A stretch of 64,000 nucleotides of DNA from Pediococcus stilesii (GTDB lineage: Bacteria > Bacillota > Bacilli > Lactobacillales > Lactobacillaceae). Shown here piece after piece: positions 36,741-45,410 of this stretch. Positions within the stretch are counted from its first letter, which is position 1. Each line of letters starts with the position of its first letter. Position numbers and translations under genes: made by a program. The notes beneath the pieces were generated by a model. The model did no database searches and was not told the origin of the DNA. It saw nothing but the letters and a program-made list of their open reading frames with translations. Location of the stretch: contig NZ_JQBX01000011.1 in the NCBI RefSeq assembly GCF_001437075.1, forward strand, positions 16,157 through 80,156, written 5' to 3'.

Positions 36741-38381
36741 ATGAAGATTAAAAGATGGTTGGGAGTTATTGCAGTTGTATTCATTTCAGTGGTGGTACTT
36801 GCCGGATGTGGGTCAAACTCTGGTAAGTATGCTGCTAAACAAGAATTGAATTTATCAGCAGATGCTCCTTTAGACACGCTCGATGTTTCGAAGGCTAACG
36901 GATATGGACAAACTGGAAATGTTTTTGAAAGTCTCTATCGACTAGGAAATAACGGAAAGGTTACGCCCGGTCTTGCTAGTAGTTCTAGTGTTTCTAAAGA
37001 CGGTCTGACGTGGACCTTTAAAATTCGGGACGATGCTAAGTTTAGTGACGGCAGCAAAATTACGGCCAATGATTTTGTTTATTCTTGGAAGCGAACGATC
37101 GATCCTAAAACTAAAGCGTTATACGCATACTTATTTGAAGGAATTAAAAATGCCGATAAGATTAATGCCGGTAAAATGGATCCTTCAAAATTAGGGGTGG
37201 AAGCAACAGATGATCAAACATTTGTGGTTCATCTCGATCAACCGATTCAGTACTTCAAAGTATTGATGAGTTATCCACTATTTTCACCAATTAGCAAAAA
37301 AGCTGTTGATAAATATGGTGATAAATATGGTACAAAATCTCAATATACAGTTTATTCAGGTCCATTTACCGTTAAAGGTTGGACGGGAACAAATGATACA
37401 TGGACTTTTGTTAAAAACAATCAATATTGGGATAAAAAGGTCGTTAAACTGGATAAGGTTAACTACCGGGTTGTGGAAAATCCACAAACCAAGCTAAATC
37501 TTTATCAATCTGGAAAATTGGATTACACCCAACTTTCAAGTGAACAAGTAAAAAACTATAAGAATAATAAAGATTACACGACGTTCCCATATTCAATTAC
37601 GACGTTCTTACAGTATAATTTTAATGACCAAGATAAAACTAAGAAAAAAGCCTTTAACAATGTTAATATCCGAAAGGCGATGTCCTATGCCATCGACCGC
37701 AAGCAATTAATATCAAAGGTAATTGGTGATGCATCAACACAAAGCAAGGGACTAGTACCAACGGAGCTTGCTAAAGATCCTAAGACAGGAAAAGACTTTG
37801 CCGATGATGCTTATCTAAGTGGCACAATTGAATATGATAAGAAGAAAGCCGAAGAATATTGGACGAAGGGTCTAAAGGAAATTGGTGTTAAAGATTTGAC
37901 GTTAGATTTAACTTCGGATAACGAAGGTAATAGTAAAAACTACGCTGAGTTTTATGCACAGTCGTTAGAAAAAGCATTGCCTGGACTAACCGTTAAAATT
38001 GTCAATGTTCCAACCCAGGTAGCTTATTCTCGTTCGCAAAGTGGTGAGTTTGACATTCTTGTCGGACACTGGGGTGCAGACTTTAATGATCCAATTTCAC
38101 ACTTGCAAATCCTTCAAGATGGTAGTGCATATAACTATGGTAAATGGCAGAATGACCAATACAATAATCTTGTTAAAAAAGCACAAAATGAAGATGCCAA
38201 CAACGCTGAAAAACGTTGGCAAGATATGATTGAGGCTGAACAGATCGTGATGAAAGAACAACCTGTATCACCACTGTATCAAACAGTCTATTCATATTTG
38301 AAAAATCCAAAGGTAAAGGACGTTATTCACAACACGGCCGGTACACAATGGAGTTACAAATACGCTTATATCGGAAAATAA
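36741..38381 (+). CDS. Peptide ABC transporter substrate-binding lipoprotein (OppA-like)
   Basis: 546 aa, family 5 solute-binding protein. It has a lipoprotein signal: basic N-terminus, hydrophobic stretch and lipobox L-A-G-C with the lipid-carrying Cys at about residue 23. The mature domain shows D-P-L-D-T-L, W-T-F-K-I-R-D-D-A-K-F-S-D-G and R-K-A-M-S-Y-A-I-D-R motifs of OppA proteins that bind oligopeptides outside the membrane. No permease or ATPase is nearby, so it must feed a transporter encoded elsewhere. ATG 36741 has ggggag at 7 bases. The Cys-rich leader suggests that its ligand supplies cysteine (peptides or glutathione), an inference only. Confidence 0.9.
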   Translation: MKIKRWLGVIAVVFISVVVLAGCGSNSGKYAAKQELNLSADAPLDTLDVSKANGYGQTGNVFESLYRLGNNGKVTPGLASSSSVSKDGLTWTFKIRDDAKFSDGSKITANDFVYSWKRTIDPKTKALYAYLFEGIKNADKINAGKMDPSKLGVEATDDQTFVVHLDQPIQYFKVLMSYPLFSPISKKAVDKYGDKYGTKSQYTVYSGPFTVKGWTGTNDTWTFVKNNQYWDKKVVKLDKVNYRVVENPQTKLNLYQSGKLDYTQLSSEQVKNYKNNKDYTTFPYSITTFLQYNFNDQDKTKKKAFNNVNIRKAMSYAIDRKQLISKVIGDASTQSKGLVPTELAKDPKTGKDFADDAYLSGTIEYDKKKAEEYWTKGLKEIGVKDLTLDLTSDNEGNSKNYAEFYAQSLEKALPGLTVKIVNVPTQVAYSRSQSGEFDILVGHWGADFNDPISHLQILQDGSAYNYGKWQNDQYNNLVKKAQNEDANNAEKRWQDMIEAEQIVMKEQPVSPLYQTVYSYLKNPKVKDVIHNTAGTQWSYKYAYIGK

Positions 38382-38447
38382 GTGGGAATTAACTAAAAAA
38401 TAATTTGTTTTAGAAAGTGGTTTTCAAGGGTTAATAATATAAATAAG

Positions 38448-38481
38448 GGTCGTGACGAATTAATTTTGTCACGGCCTTTTT
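38448..38481 (+). terminator. Terminator of oppA-like gene
   Basis: Stem ggtcgtgac/gtcacggcc (38448-38456 with 38468-38476, one G-T) with an 11-base loop and a T-run. Confidence 0.88.
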
Positions 38482-38563
38482 GAGCTTTCTAATTTTTTCT
38501 TTTTATATTGAACCAGAGAGCGTAGTATAAAGGTTAAATATTAAATAGCGTATGGAGGATTTT

Positions 38564-39196
38564 ATGACTAAATATAAGGTCGCTTTATTTGATTTAGATA
38601 ACACATTGTTAAAAACTGAAGATGCATCCGTGGCAGCGCTCACCTATGCCTTAAAACAAGATGGAATGACGGCTACACCAGAAGCTATTATTAAATTAAT
38701 GGGGATTCCCGGACTTGATATGGCAAGACAACTTGGTGCACCGGATCCTGAAAAAACAATTCGAATTTTCAACGAACAAATCAAGCAAGAAGTTGATTTA
38801 ATTAAAGAATATGCCGGAATTGATGATATGTTTGCCGGTTTAACCGATTTAGGGGTGGAATTTGGAATTGTAACTTCAAAATTAAAACGGGTTTTTGATG
38901 ATGAGATGAAACATTTTCCTAAAATTGAACGAATTAAGCGGGTTGTCTTTTCAGACGATACTAAGAAACATAAACCTGACGCTGAACCTTTAGAATTTGG
39001 AATAAAAAAATATTTTCCGAATATTGATAAAAAAGAGGTTCTTTACGTCGGTGATTCGTTATTTGATATGCAAGCAGCACACGCGGCAGGGGTCGCTTTT
39101 GCTAATGCTCGTTGGGGTGCGATTCCAACGAATGATTTTTCTGAAGCAGAGTACATTTTAAAAACGCCGTTGGATTTGTTACAGGTCGTTAAGTAG
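38564..39196 (+). CDS. HAD family hydrolase (phosphoglycolate phosphatase-like)
   Basis: 210 aa with all HAD motifs: F-D-L-D-N-T (motif I, nucleophile Asp9), T-S-K (motif II, about 100-102), Lys in K-H-K-P-D (motif III) and G-D-S-L-F-D (motif IV). The alpha-helical cap between residues 15 and 85 is of the PGP/beta-phosphoglucomutase type. Substrate unknown, likely a small phosphorylated metabolite. ATG 38564 follows ggagga closely; an upstream ATG at 38552 overlaps that site. Confidence 0.88.
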   Translation: MTKYKVALFDLDNTLLKTEDASVAALTYALKQDGMTATPEAIIKLMGIPGLDMARQLGAPDPEKTIRIFNEQIKQEVDLIKEYAGIDDMFAGLTDLGVEFGIVTSKLKRVFDDEMKHFPKIERIKRVVFSDDTKKHKPDAEPLEFGIKKYFPNIDKKEVLYVGDSLFDMQAAHAAGVAFANARWGAIPTNDFSEAEYILKTPLDLLQVVK

Positions 39197-39260
39197 CAAA
39201 AAAGCACCATTTGTTGAAGAAGCCGAGACTTTTGCGGTAGATGAGTTGCAAAAATTAAAA

Positions 39261-39316
39261 GGAGTGTACCAGAAATCAGCTGTGCGATAAACGCTTTCTG
39301 ATTCCTGTTACACTCC
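39261..39316 (-). terminator. Long hairpin, probable terminator for the minus-strand gene
   Basis: Arms of about 20 bases (ggagtgta at 39261-39268 with tacactcc at 39309-39316, continuing inward as cagaaatcag with ctgattcctg). On the minus strand it is followed by ttttaatttttt, so it fits the gene at 39333-39578. Confidence 0.65.
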
Positions 39317-39332
39317 TCAATCATCTACATTA

Positions 39333-39578
39333 TTATATGGTTGGCACTAACCAGTCGCATTCTAGAAGTTGATGAAACTGCTTTGTGATGGGTAACCAAA
39401 GTTTATTGTTAATAATATCTTTTAGACATTTCCAAAATAAGGGATCACTTGATTGTTCGGCGGTTGGATAAACAAATATGTATTTACCAGCGCTAGTCCG
39501 AGCCTTAATTTTATTATCCTCGTGACCAATTAATTGGACTTCTAGATATTGATTGGTTGATTTATCGTTAATAAGCAT
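39333..39578 (-). CDS. Small hypothetical protein, 81 aa
   Basis: Not recognised. A soluble protein with N-terminal beta-rich part (L-E-V-Q-L-I-G-H-E...K-A-R-T) and a Trp-rich C-terminus. The minus-strand ribosome site aaaggtga lies about 8 bases before ATG and a hairpin terminator follows, supporting a real gene. No partner genes are coupled to it. Confidence 0.6.
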   Translation of the reverse strand: MLINDKSTNQYLEVQLIGHEDNKIKARTSAGKYIFVYPTAEQSSDPLFWKCLKDIINNKLWLPITKQFHQLLECDWLVPTI

Positions 39579-39753
39579 TTAAGCATCACCTTTCTTCCTC
39601 ACAAGTTAAGAATAGCACCGAATGGAACATTATTCGTAAAATATACCAATAATTAATCGCATCTTAACAAAATCACGTTTACGAGTTTGTGAGTTATAAT
39701 TAATAGTCTAAATGTGATCTTTAAATAAAATATGAATTTAAAAGGAGATCTTA

Positions 39754-40413
39754 ATGAAGATATTAGAAATTTTAAAAAACTGTTTCTATCTGTTTTTACT
39801 GTTTTTAATGGATCAAATTGTATCCGTCCCTCAGATAATTGCGATGTATACGCATCCAAATGTGATAATATTAGTACTTTTGGTGATTGTCTACGCCGCG
39901 ACCGCAACGGCGGTAATTATATTTCTGATCCAATTTTATCAACAGCGATTGAGGGTAAATCATAGCATCTATGGTAATCACCGAATCAATCGGAAACGGC
40001 TGAAATTTATGATATTGATGGTGGTATTGTGGGCAGTATTTTTATTCTTACAAACGTGGTATACCAATCAGTTTGGAATTAGCACATCTGAGAATCAATC
40101 GGTTATTAATCAGTTGTTTAAGAATATGCCAGTCTGGACATTTATTGACGGCGTCGTAATTGCACCGATTATGGAAGAACTTATTTTTAGAGGATTATTT
40201 TTTGAATTATTCTTTAGAAAAAATGAGCGTGCAACGAAAGTTATTGGAGTGATTGTGAATGGGATAATGTTTGGAGCCCTCCATGACACGGGGCTTAGTT
40301 TTCCAATTTATGCATTGATGGGAATCCTTTTGGCTTGGACCTATGTGTATACGAAGGACGTTAAGTATGGAATGGCAATTCACGTTTTAAATAATTTTAT
40401 TGCGTTTCTTTAA
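39754..40413 (+). CDS. CPBP family intramembrane metalloprotease (Abi/CAAX-type)
   Basis: 219 aa with about six membrane helices. All three catalytic motifs are present: E-E-L-I-F-R-G with Glu141-Glu142 and Arg146, F-G-A-L-H with His177, and H-V-L-N-N with His210. Lactobacilli carry many such proteins, some giving immunity to bacteriocins or acting in surface retention, but no bacteriocin gene is nearby. Aaaggag lies 7 bases before ATG. A MATE exporter gene follows 18 bases later in what may be one operon. Confidence 0.88.
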   Translation: MKILEILKNCFYLFLLFLMDQIVSVPQIIAMYTHPNVIILVLLVIVYAATATAVIIFLIQFYQQRLRVNHSIYGNHRINRKRLKFMILMVVLWAVFLFLQTWYTNQFGISTSENQSVINQLFKNMPVWTFIDGVVIAPIMEELIFRGLFFELFFRKNERATKVIGVIVNGIMFGALHDTGLSFPIYALMGILLAWTYVYTKDVKYGMAIHVLNNFIAFL

Positions 40414-40431
40414 AGAACATGGAGGACTCGG

Positions 40432-41772
40432 ATGGACAGTATTTTAACAAAGGGTAGTCCAATTAAAGGGATTATTTTATTTAGTATCCCGCTCCTTTTA
40501 GGAAACATTTTTCAACAAATTTATACCCTATCCGACACACTGATTGTGGGACGGGTTGTGGGAGTAAAGGCCTTGGCTGCCGTTGGAGCGACTAATGGGT
40601 TAACCTTTTTAATCATTGGATTCGCACAGGGGATGACGACTGGGCTTTCGATTATTACTGCACAACATTACGGTGCGGGTGATGCAAAGGCCGTTAAGCA
40701 AAGCTTTGCAACCAGTATTTGGATTTGTGGCGTTTTTACATTTGGATTAACATTGATTAGTATTTTAGCAGCTAAACCATTGTTACAGGCCATGCAAACA
40801 CCCGCAAATATCATTGATGGAGCGACAGTTTTCTTAACCATCATTTGTGCTGGACTAGTCGCAACAATGTTTTTTAACCTGTTTTCAAATATGTTACGAG
40901 CCTTAGGAAACAGTCGCTCACCGCTGGTTTTTCTGGTAATTGCCTGTATTATCAACGTGGTTTTAGATATTGTGCTAATCGTTTTCCTACATATGGGAAT
41001 TGCTGGAGCGGGGATTGCTACCGTTAGTGCTCAGCTGATTTCGTGTTTTCTATGCTGGTTTTATATAAAAGCAAAAGTACCGGTTTTATCACTAGAATTA
41101 AGTGAAATTAAAACCAACATGAAGCTAGTTCGAGAACAAATTCGAATTGGACTTCCAATGGGCTTCCAAGCTTCAATTATTGCAATTGGTGCGATCATTT
41201 TACAGGTTTCACTGAACCATCTGGGATCTTCGGCGATTGCAGCTTATACGGCAGCTGGCAAGGTGGATCAGCTTGCGACACAACCAATGATGTCATTGGG
41301 AATTACAATGGCAACGTTCACGGCGCAAAATTATGGAGCACGTCAGTATCAAAGAATTTTAAAGGGCATCAAACAAACTTTAATTACCTCGGTTAGTTAT
41401 AGTTTTATAATGGGTGCGTTGATTATTCTTAATAGTCGACTGTTAGTTAATTTATTTATTGGTAATTCAGAAACACATATCACAAATTTAGCGCACGAAT
41501 ATTTCGTAATTGTTAGTACTAGTTATTTCTTATTGGCAATTCTTTTTGTAATTCGGTACACACTTCAAGGCTTTGGAAAGAGTATGGCACCAACCATGGC
41601 GGGCGTGGCCGAATTAATTTCGCGAGTTTTAGTTGGAGTATTTGTAGTTCCAGCGTTTGGCTTTTTGGGAGCGTGTACCGCGAATCCTTTGGCGTGGCTC
41701 GGATCGAATCTTGTTTTGATTTGGTCATATGTTCAGGTTGTTCGCCAATTAAAGAAAGAGACAAAAGCATAA
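40432..41772 (+). CDS. MATE family multidrug exporter
   Basis: 446 aa, 12 membrane helices in two homologous halves (about 10-210 and 235-440), typical of cation-coupled MATE exporters. The N-terminal segment I-P-L-L-L-G-N-I-F-Q-Q-I-Y-T-L-S-D-T-L-I-V-G is the conserved MATE helix 1. Ggaggactcgg is directly before ATG. Substrate unknown. Possibly co-transcribed with the preceding CPBP protease gene. Confidence 0.92.
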   Translation: MDSILTKGSPIKGIILFSIPLLLGNIFQQIYTLSDTLIVGRVVGVKALAAVGATNGLTFLIIGFAQGMTTGLSIITAQHYGAGDAKAVKQSFATSIWICGVFTFGLTLISILAAKPLLQAMQTPANIIDGATVFLTIICAGLVATMFFNLFSNMLRALGNSRSPLVFLVIACIINVVLDIVLIVFLHMGIAGAGIATVSAQLISCFLCWFYIKAKVPVLSLELSEIKTNMKLVREQIRIGLPMGFQASIIAIGAIILQVSLNHLGSSAIAAYTAAGKVDQLATQPMMSLGITMATFTAQNYGARQYQRILKGIKQTLITSVSYSFIMGALIILNSRLLVNLFIGNSETHITNLAHEYFVIVSTSYFLLAILFVIRYTLQGFGKSMAPTMAGVAELISRVLVGVFVVPAFGFLGACTANPLAWLGSNLVLIWSYVQVVRQLKKETKA

Positions 41773-41837
41773 TTACTGAGAATGTAGATCTATCAGGTTA
41801 TAATTAAGATAACGACCATACCAGAGGAGGAAGAAAA

Positions 41838-42368
41838 ATGATTTTTACTTATGACGTCTTGGAAGAAGTTATTAATACAGGAAAACCAATCGTGATCAAC
41901 GACAAGACGCAGATCCAAAAGTTAAACGGCGAAGGGATTAATGCCGTTACTTTTGTGTCAAAGGATTGGGGTTCGTGTGATTATTACGATTTTTTGGAAT
42001 TAAATCCGGGCAAGGGAATTGTCATTTATTCTGACGGTAATAGCTTTGATGGGTTTAGTGTTTTTGAAATTCCATTAAGTGAGTTTTATTTTGATGTGAA
42101 TACTGAAAAGGGAATCATTGGAATAGAAGATGGGGTTGGAAACCAAACGGACTTTTTAGACTTATTCACGGGTCCAGCGGTGGGTGAATTTACACGGAAA
42201 TACGTCAATTCAACCGATGAAGAAATTAAAGAAAGTAAGGAATACCAGCTGACGGACCGTTATATTAGCGATTATTTGGGTTATGAAGGAGCCGAAGAAG
42301 AGAAAATTAATCTCGCATTGCTACGATTTGCGATGGCGACTTATACTGATCAAAATCGGCCCCGATAA
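41838..42368 (+). CDS. Unknown 176-aa protein, paralogue A
   Basis: Not recognised. Soluble, acidic, alpha/beta pattern. It shares with the next gene the start M-I-F-x-Y-D-V-L-x-E-V-I, a middle G-x-G-x-Q-T-D-F (here G-V-G-N-Q-T-D-F), S-x-D-E-E-[IL]-K-x-S-K-x-Y-Q, and a C-terminal [IL]-N-L-[AS]-[LI]-[LI]-R-[FL]-A. The first 60 residues are beta-rich, the last 60 helical. Aggagg lies 11 bases before ATG. A tandem duplication that has since diverged; no function can be assigned. Confidence 0.75.
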   Translation: MIFTYDVLEEVINTGKPIVINDKTQIQKLNGEGINAVTFVSKDWGSCDYYDFLELNPGKGIVIYSDGNSFDGFSVFEIPLSEFYFDVNTEKGIIGIEDGVGNQTDFLDLFTGPAVGEFTRKYVNSTDEEIKESKEYQLTDRYISDYLGYEGAEEEKINLALLRFAMATYTDQNRPR

Positions 42369-42398
42369 AATGCTAATTTTACATTAAGATTACAACGG

Positions 42399-42426
42399 TT
42401 GATTTTTTAATTTTGCGGAGTATAAT
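42399..42426 (+). promoter_or_regulatory. Promoter of paralogue B
   Basis: TTGATT (42399-42404), 16-base spacer, TATAAT (42421-42426), so the second paralogue has its own promoter. Confidence 0.65.
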
Positions 42427-42470
42427 TTCTTCTGTTCCAGTATTTATGGTTATTTTTTGGAGGAAGAAAA

Positions 42471-42998
42471 ATGATTTTTAAATATGATGTTTTATCAGAA
42501 GTTATTAAGAACGATAAGACAATTAAAATCAACGATAATAGTTACATTAAGAAAATTGCCGGTCTAAACGGTATTGAATATGTTGTTCGTGATAGTAACC
42601 GACACGATTACTACGTTTTTCTATCGGTTAATGCGGACGAAGGTGTGGTCGTCAACACGGACAATCATACTGAGCTAGGATTTGAGCTATTACGAACGCC
42701 TAAGAAGGATTTCTTCTTAGGAATTAACACTAATATTAACTTTGTCGACTACTATGACGGTCCGGGAACTCAAACTGATTTTCCAGATGTGATTGAGAAT
42801 GAGGATTTGGAAAAGGTCTACGACAAGTACCGTGGTGCTAGTGATGAAGAGCTTAAAGCCTCAAAGCTGTATCAGCAGGTCAATACTTGTGTGAGCACTT
42901 ATCTACGGGTTCAGCCGGAGTTAGAAGAAAAATTAAATCTATCAATTATCCGCTTGGCTCTGTTATCTCATGCTCAAAAAGAACGGGCAGTGGCCTAA
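42471..42998 (+). CDS. Unknown 175-aa protein, paralogue B
   Basis: Second copy of the pair, with the same length and motif order: M-I-F-K-Y-D-V-L-S-E-V-I, G-P-G-T-Q-T-D-F, S-D-E-E-L-K-A-S-K-L-Y-Q, L-N-L-S-I-I-R-L-A. Identity is clearest in the first 20 and the last 60 residues; the middle (45-100) differs, which suggests a change of ligand or partner. Ttggagga lies close before ATG. Its own promoter and the following hairpin make it an independent unit. Confidence 0.75.
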   Translation: MIFKYDVLSEVIKNDKTIKINDNSYIKKIAGLNGIEYVVRDSNRHDYYVFLSVNADEGVVVNTDNHTELGFELLRTPKKDFFLGINTNINFVDYYDGPGTQTDFPDVIENEDLEKVYDKYRGASDEELKASKLYQQVNTCVSTYLRVQPELEEKLNLSIIRLALLSHAQKERAVA

Positions 42999-43062
42999 CA
43001 AAGTAAAGTCACTTAGCCGGCGTTTGGATTAAAAAGTTTTTTGATAATTTAGAGTAAATCAA

Positions 43063-43112
43063 ATAGGGAGTTACAACGATGAGGGCCTTCCCTCATGATT
43101 GTAGCTCCCTAT
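43063..43112. terminator. Large hairpin between convergent genes
   Basis: Imperfect 20-base arms (tagggagttacaa 43064-43076; its near complement ending at 43111) with loop around ccttc. It lies between paralogue B and the convergent ROK gene and can act as a terminator although the T-tract is weak. Confidence 0.55.
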
Positions 43113-43159
43113 TATTGTCTAATTTTAGAAGATAAAATCAGTTTGATTTTTAATCGAAT

Positions 43160-44086
43160 TTAATTTGAAGTGAATTTCCAATGTTGAATGGCGTTGTAAT
43201 AGGCGCCGTACAGCTCGGTGTCTTGCTTTAAATTAGAAGTTTCAACCGTTGGCGTCTGCAGTGTCTCCTTTAATAAAGGAATGGTTTCGCGAATGACCTG
43301 TAATTGATGATTAATTTCAGGAACTAGGATGCTTTGATTGCTAATACTGCCACCAATGACATATTTGCTAAGATCTAAGACGGCTTGAATGTTGGTAATC
43401 ATATACGCAACATTTCGGCAATAAGCATTGAATAACTCACGGGCGTTAGAATCACCATTTTCGATGGCCTTGAACACTTTGGTATCATCATTTGGATCAA
43501 CAAGCTCTAAACGGGTTCCAATGGAATGGACCATTTTGGTTGCGGAACAGGCATTAAACATAATGTTTTCCGGGCGATAATTCTCAACTTCTGGATTAGA
43601 AATAAGCATGCCAACTTCACCGGCTTGTAAGTGAGAGCCTGATAAGATTTTGTTGTTTAAAACAATTCCTGAACTTACGCCGCTATCTAAAATAATTGCA
43701 CAGCCGTTATCAACATTCTGGAGGTTTCCTTGCCATTGGGATGCAATAACTGCACAGATACCAGTACTTTCCATGAAAACTGGCAGTTCATAGCGAGCAG
43801 AGATGATCTTTCCAAGGCTTAATCCATGTAGCATTGGTAATGAGCCGCCCTGGTAGATAACGCCATTTTTTTGGTCAACTTGGCCAGGGACGCTAAGCCC
43901 AATTCCATAGACGGCTTTAACATTGTCACTCACAATTCCATAAATTTTTTTTAGGAAATTATCGACACCATCCGTGGGGGTAGAGATGCTTTTTTTGATT
44001 TTTAAGTTACCACTTTGGTCAAAAAGTGCGTAACGAATAAAAGATTCATCAATTGCGATACTTAAAAAATCCGTATTGTCCATCAT
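43160..44086 (-). CDS. ROK family protein (sugar kinase/regulator-like)
   Basis: About 308 aa, the length of ROK sugar kinases, with no N-terminal DNA-binding domain. Seen: I-A-I-D-E-S in place of the usual phosphate loop D-x-G-G, G-I-G-L-S-V-P-G-Q-V-D near 80, and G-A-I-I-L-D-S-G-V-S-S-G-I-V-like phosphate-2 segment (here C-A-I-I-L-D). The first loop departs from active kinases, so catalytic activity is uncertain. The long frame begins at 44116, but that ATG abuts the -10 box, so translation must start lower: one of four consecutive ATG codons after aaagga; 44086 has the best spacing (44083 also possible). Confidence 0.75.
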   Translation of the reverse strand: MMDNTDFLSIAIDESFIRYALFDQSGNLKIKKSISTPTDGVDNFLKKIYGIVSDNVKAVYGIGLSVPGQVDQKNGVIYQGGSLPMLHGLSLGKIISARYELPVFMESTGICAVIASQWQGNLQNVDNGCAIILDSGVSSGIVLNNKILSGSHLQAGEVGMLISNPEVENYRPENIMFNACSATKMVHSIGTRLELVDPNDDTKVFKAIENGDSNARELFNAYCRNVAYMITNIQAVLDLSKYVIGGSISNQSILVPEINHQLQVIRETIPLLKETLQTPTVETSNLKQDTELYGAYYNAIQHWKFTSN

Positions 44087-44107
44087 CATCATTCCTTTGT
44101 GTACATT

Positions 44108-44135
44108 ATTATACATTGATTGAGAACGATTTCAA
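44108..44135 (-). promoter_or_regulatory. Sigma-A promoter of ROK gene (minus strand)
   Basis: On the minus strand TTGAAA (complement of 44130-44135), 16-base spacer, TATAAT (complement of 44108-44113). It excludes the upstream in-frame ATG at 44116 as a start. Confidence 0.65.
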
Positions 44136-44218
44136 AGTCCGATAAGGAGAATCAAGTTTGAATTAATCCCAAAAGACGATATAGTTATTAGGAATATTGA
44201 ATTATGGAAGGTATCTGG

Positions 44219-44599
44219 ATGAAGACGTTAAAAAGTATTTCCGAGAATAAGGTAAAAATTGGAATTTTAGTTGGATTATTGGTTGTCGGATTAATATTTA
44301 GGAAAAGTTATTTAGTTAGTAACATTTATTTTGTGGCCGGAATGTTAATGCTATTCGCGGGAATCATTTCGATTCTATTTAATGCGCACCTTTTTAGCGG
44401 CTGGAAGTTAAATGTTAATCGCAAGAATAGTGAGTTTGTTGATGATGTTGAAGGAACTAAAAAACTATCCAAGAAAGAACTCGCCAAAAAAGTTGCCGCA
44501 CAAAAAAACGCACCACTAAAATTTTCATTAGTGACGCGTACTTTTCTTAGCTATGCTTTAATTTTAATTATTAGCAGTATTTTGGTGTCATACTTCTAA
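44219..44599 (+). CDS. Small membrane protein (DUF3899-like)
   Basis: 126 aa with two N-terminal helices (about 14-30 and 36-56), a charged Lys-rich cytoplasmic stretch (70-95) and a C-terminal helix (about 104-124). The layout resembles DUF3899 proteins of lactic acid bacteria; the match is from memory and tentative. ATG 44219 follows ggaagg at 7 bases. Its end overlaps the convergent HAD gene by 12 bases. Confidence 0.65.
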   Translation: MKTLKSISENKVKIGILVGLLVVGLIFRKSYLVSNIYFVAGMLMLFAGIISILFNAHLFSGWKLNVNRKNSEFVDDVEGTKKLSKKELAKKVAAQKNAPLKFSLVTRTFLSYALILIISSILVSYF

Positions 44600-45400
44600 G
44601 ACAAATTTTTTAATGGCTAATGCAACGCCACTTTCGTTGTTAGTAGCAGTAATGAACTGCGCTGCATCCTTAACGGCGTCAATCCCATTTTCCATTGCGA
44701 CACCAAGTCCAGCGGCCTTGACCATGGAAAGATCGTTACCTTGATCGCCAATTGCCATAACTTGATCCATTTGAAGATTGAGGCGCGCGGCAAGTTCGCG
44801 AACGGCGTTGCCTTTACTAACATTCTTAGGCATTAATTCAATAAAGTAGGGTTCACTTTGAGCAATGCTAAAGTCTGAGCCAAATTTTTCGATAATTTGA
44901 TCGTGAGCTTTTCCAAGGATCTTGGGCTCATCAATGAACATTGCTTTTGGAATTTCTAGTGTGGGATCCATTTCGTCCACAGCGCGATAGCGTAAGCCCA
45001 TTTCCACTAAGAAGCTTTCGCCGACGGTAAAGGGACTGATATTTTTATTGGCAGTGTAAATATGATTTTTTCCGTCAATATGAAAATGAACGCCGACTTG
45101 ACGACTAAATCGTTCAATTTTCAAGTAGTCTTCAAATTTTAAAGTGTGTTTGATTAAAGTTTCCCCGTTTAAATTTTGTGCTAGAGCGCCATTGTATGTA
45201 ATGGCGTATTCGTGTTCGTTTTGCAAATCTAATTGCTTTAGATATCTTTGGATTCCAGTGATTGGGCGACCGGTACAAAGGACGACGTTTACTCCAATCT
45301 TGGAAGCAGCGTTGATTACCGCGATGTTTTGGTCGGTCAGTTGTTTACGGTCATTTAGTAGTGTGCCATCGAGGTCGATGGCGATTAGTTTAATACTCAA
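44588..45400 (-). CDS. Cof-type HAD hydrolase (YidA-like sugar phosphatase)
   Basis: 270 aa with I-A-I-D-L-D-G-T-L (motif I, Asp9), C-T-G-R-P (motif II), K-G-N-A-V (motif III lysine) and G-D-Q-G-N-D (motif IV). The C2B cap between about 85 and 190 marks the Cof/YidA group, which dephosphorylate sugar phosphates and FMN-like compounds in the cytoplasm. Start is TTG with aggag 7 bases upstream. It lies 10 bases after the HD-domain gene on the same strand, probably one operon. Confidence 0.88.
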   Translation of the reverse strand: MSIKLIAIDLDGTLLNDRKQLTDQNIAVINAASKIGVNVVLCTGRPITGIQRYLKQLDLQNEHEYAITYNGALAQNLNGETLIKHTLKFEDYLKIERFSRQVGVHFHIDGKNHIYTANKNISPFTVGESFLVEMGLRYRAVDEMDPTLEIPKAMFIDEPKILGKAHDQIIEKFGSDFSIAQSEPYFIELMPKNVSKGNAVRELAARLNLQMDQVMAIGDQGNDLSMVKAAGLGVAMENGIDAVKDAAQFITATNNESGVALAIKKFVLEV

Positions 45401-45410
45401 GGTTATACTC

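Noticed and set aside
39653..39965. Short frames on both strands around the CPBP protease start
   Set aside because: No ribosome sites and both overlap the well-supported protease gene.
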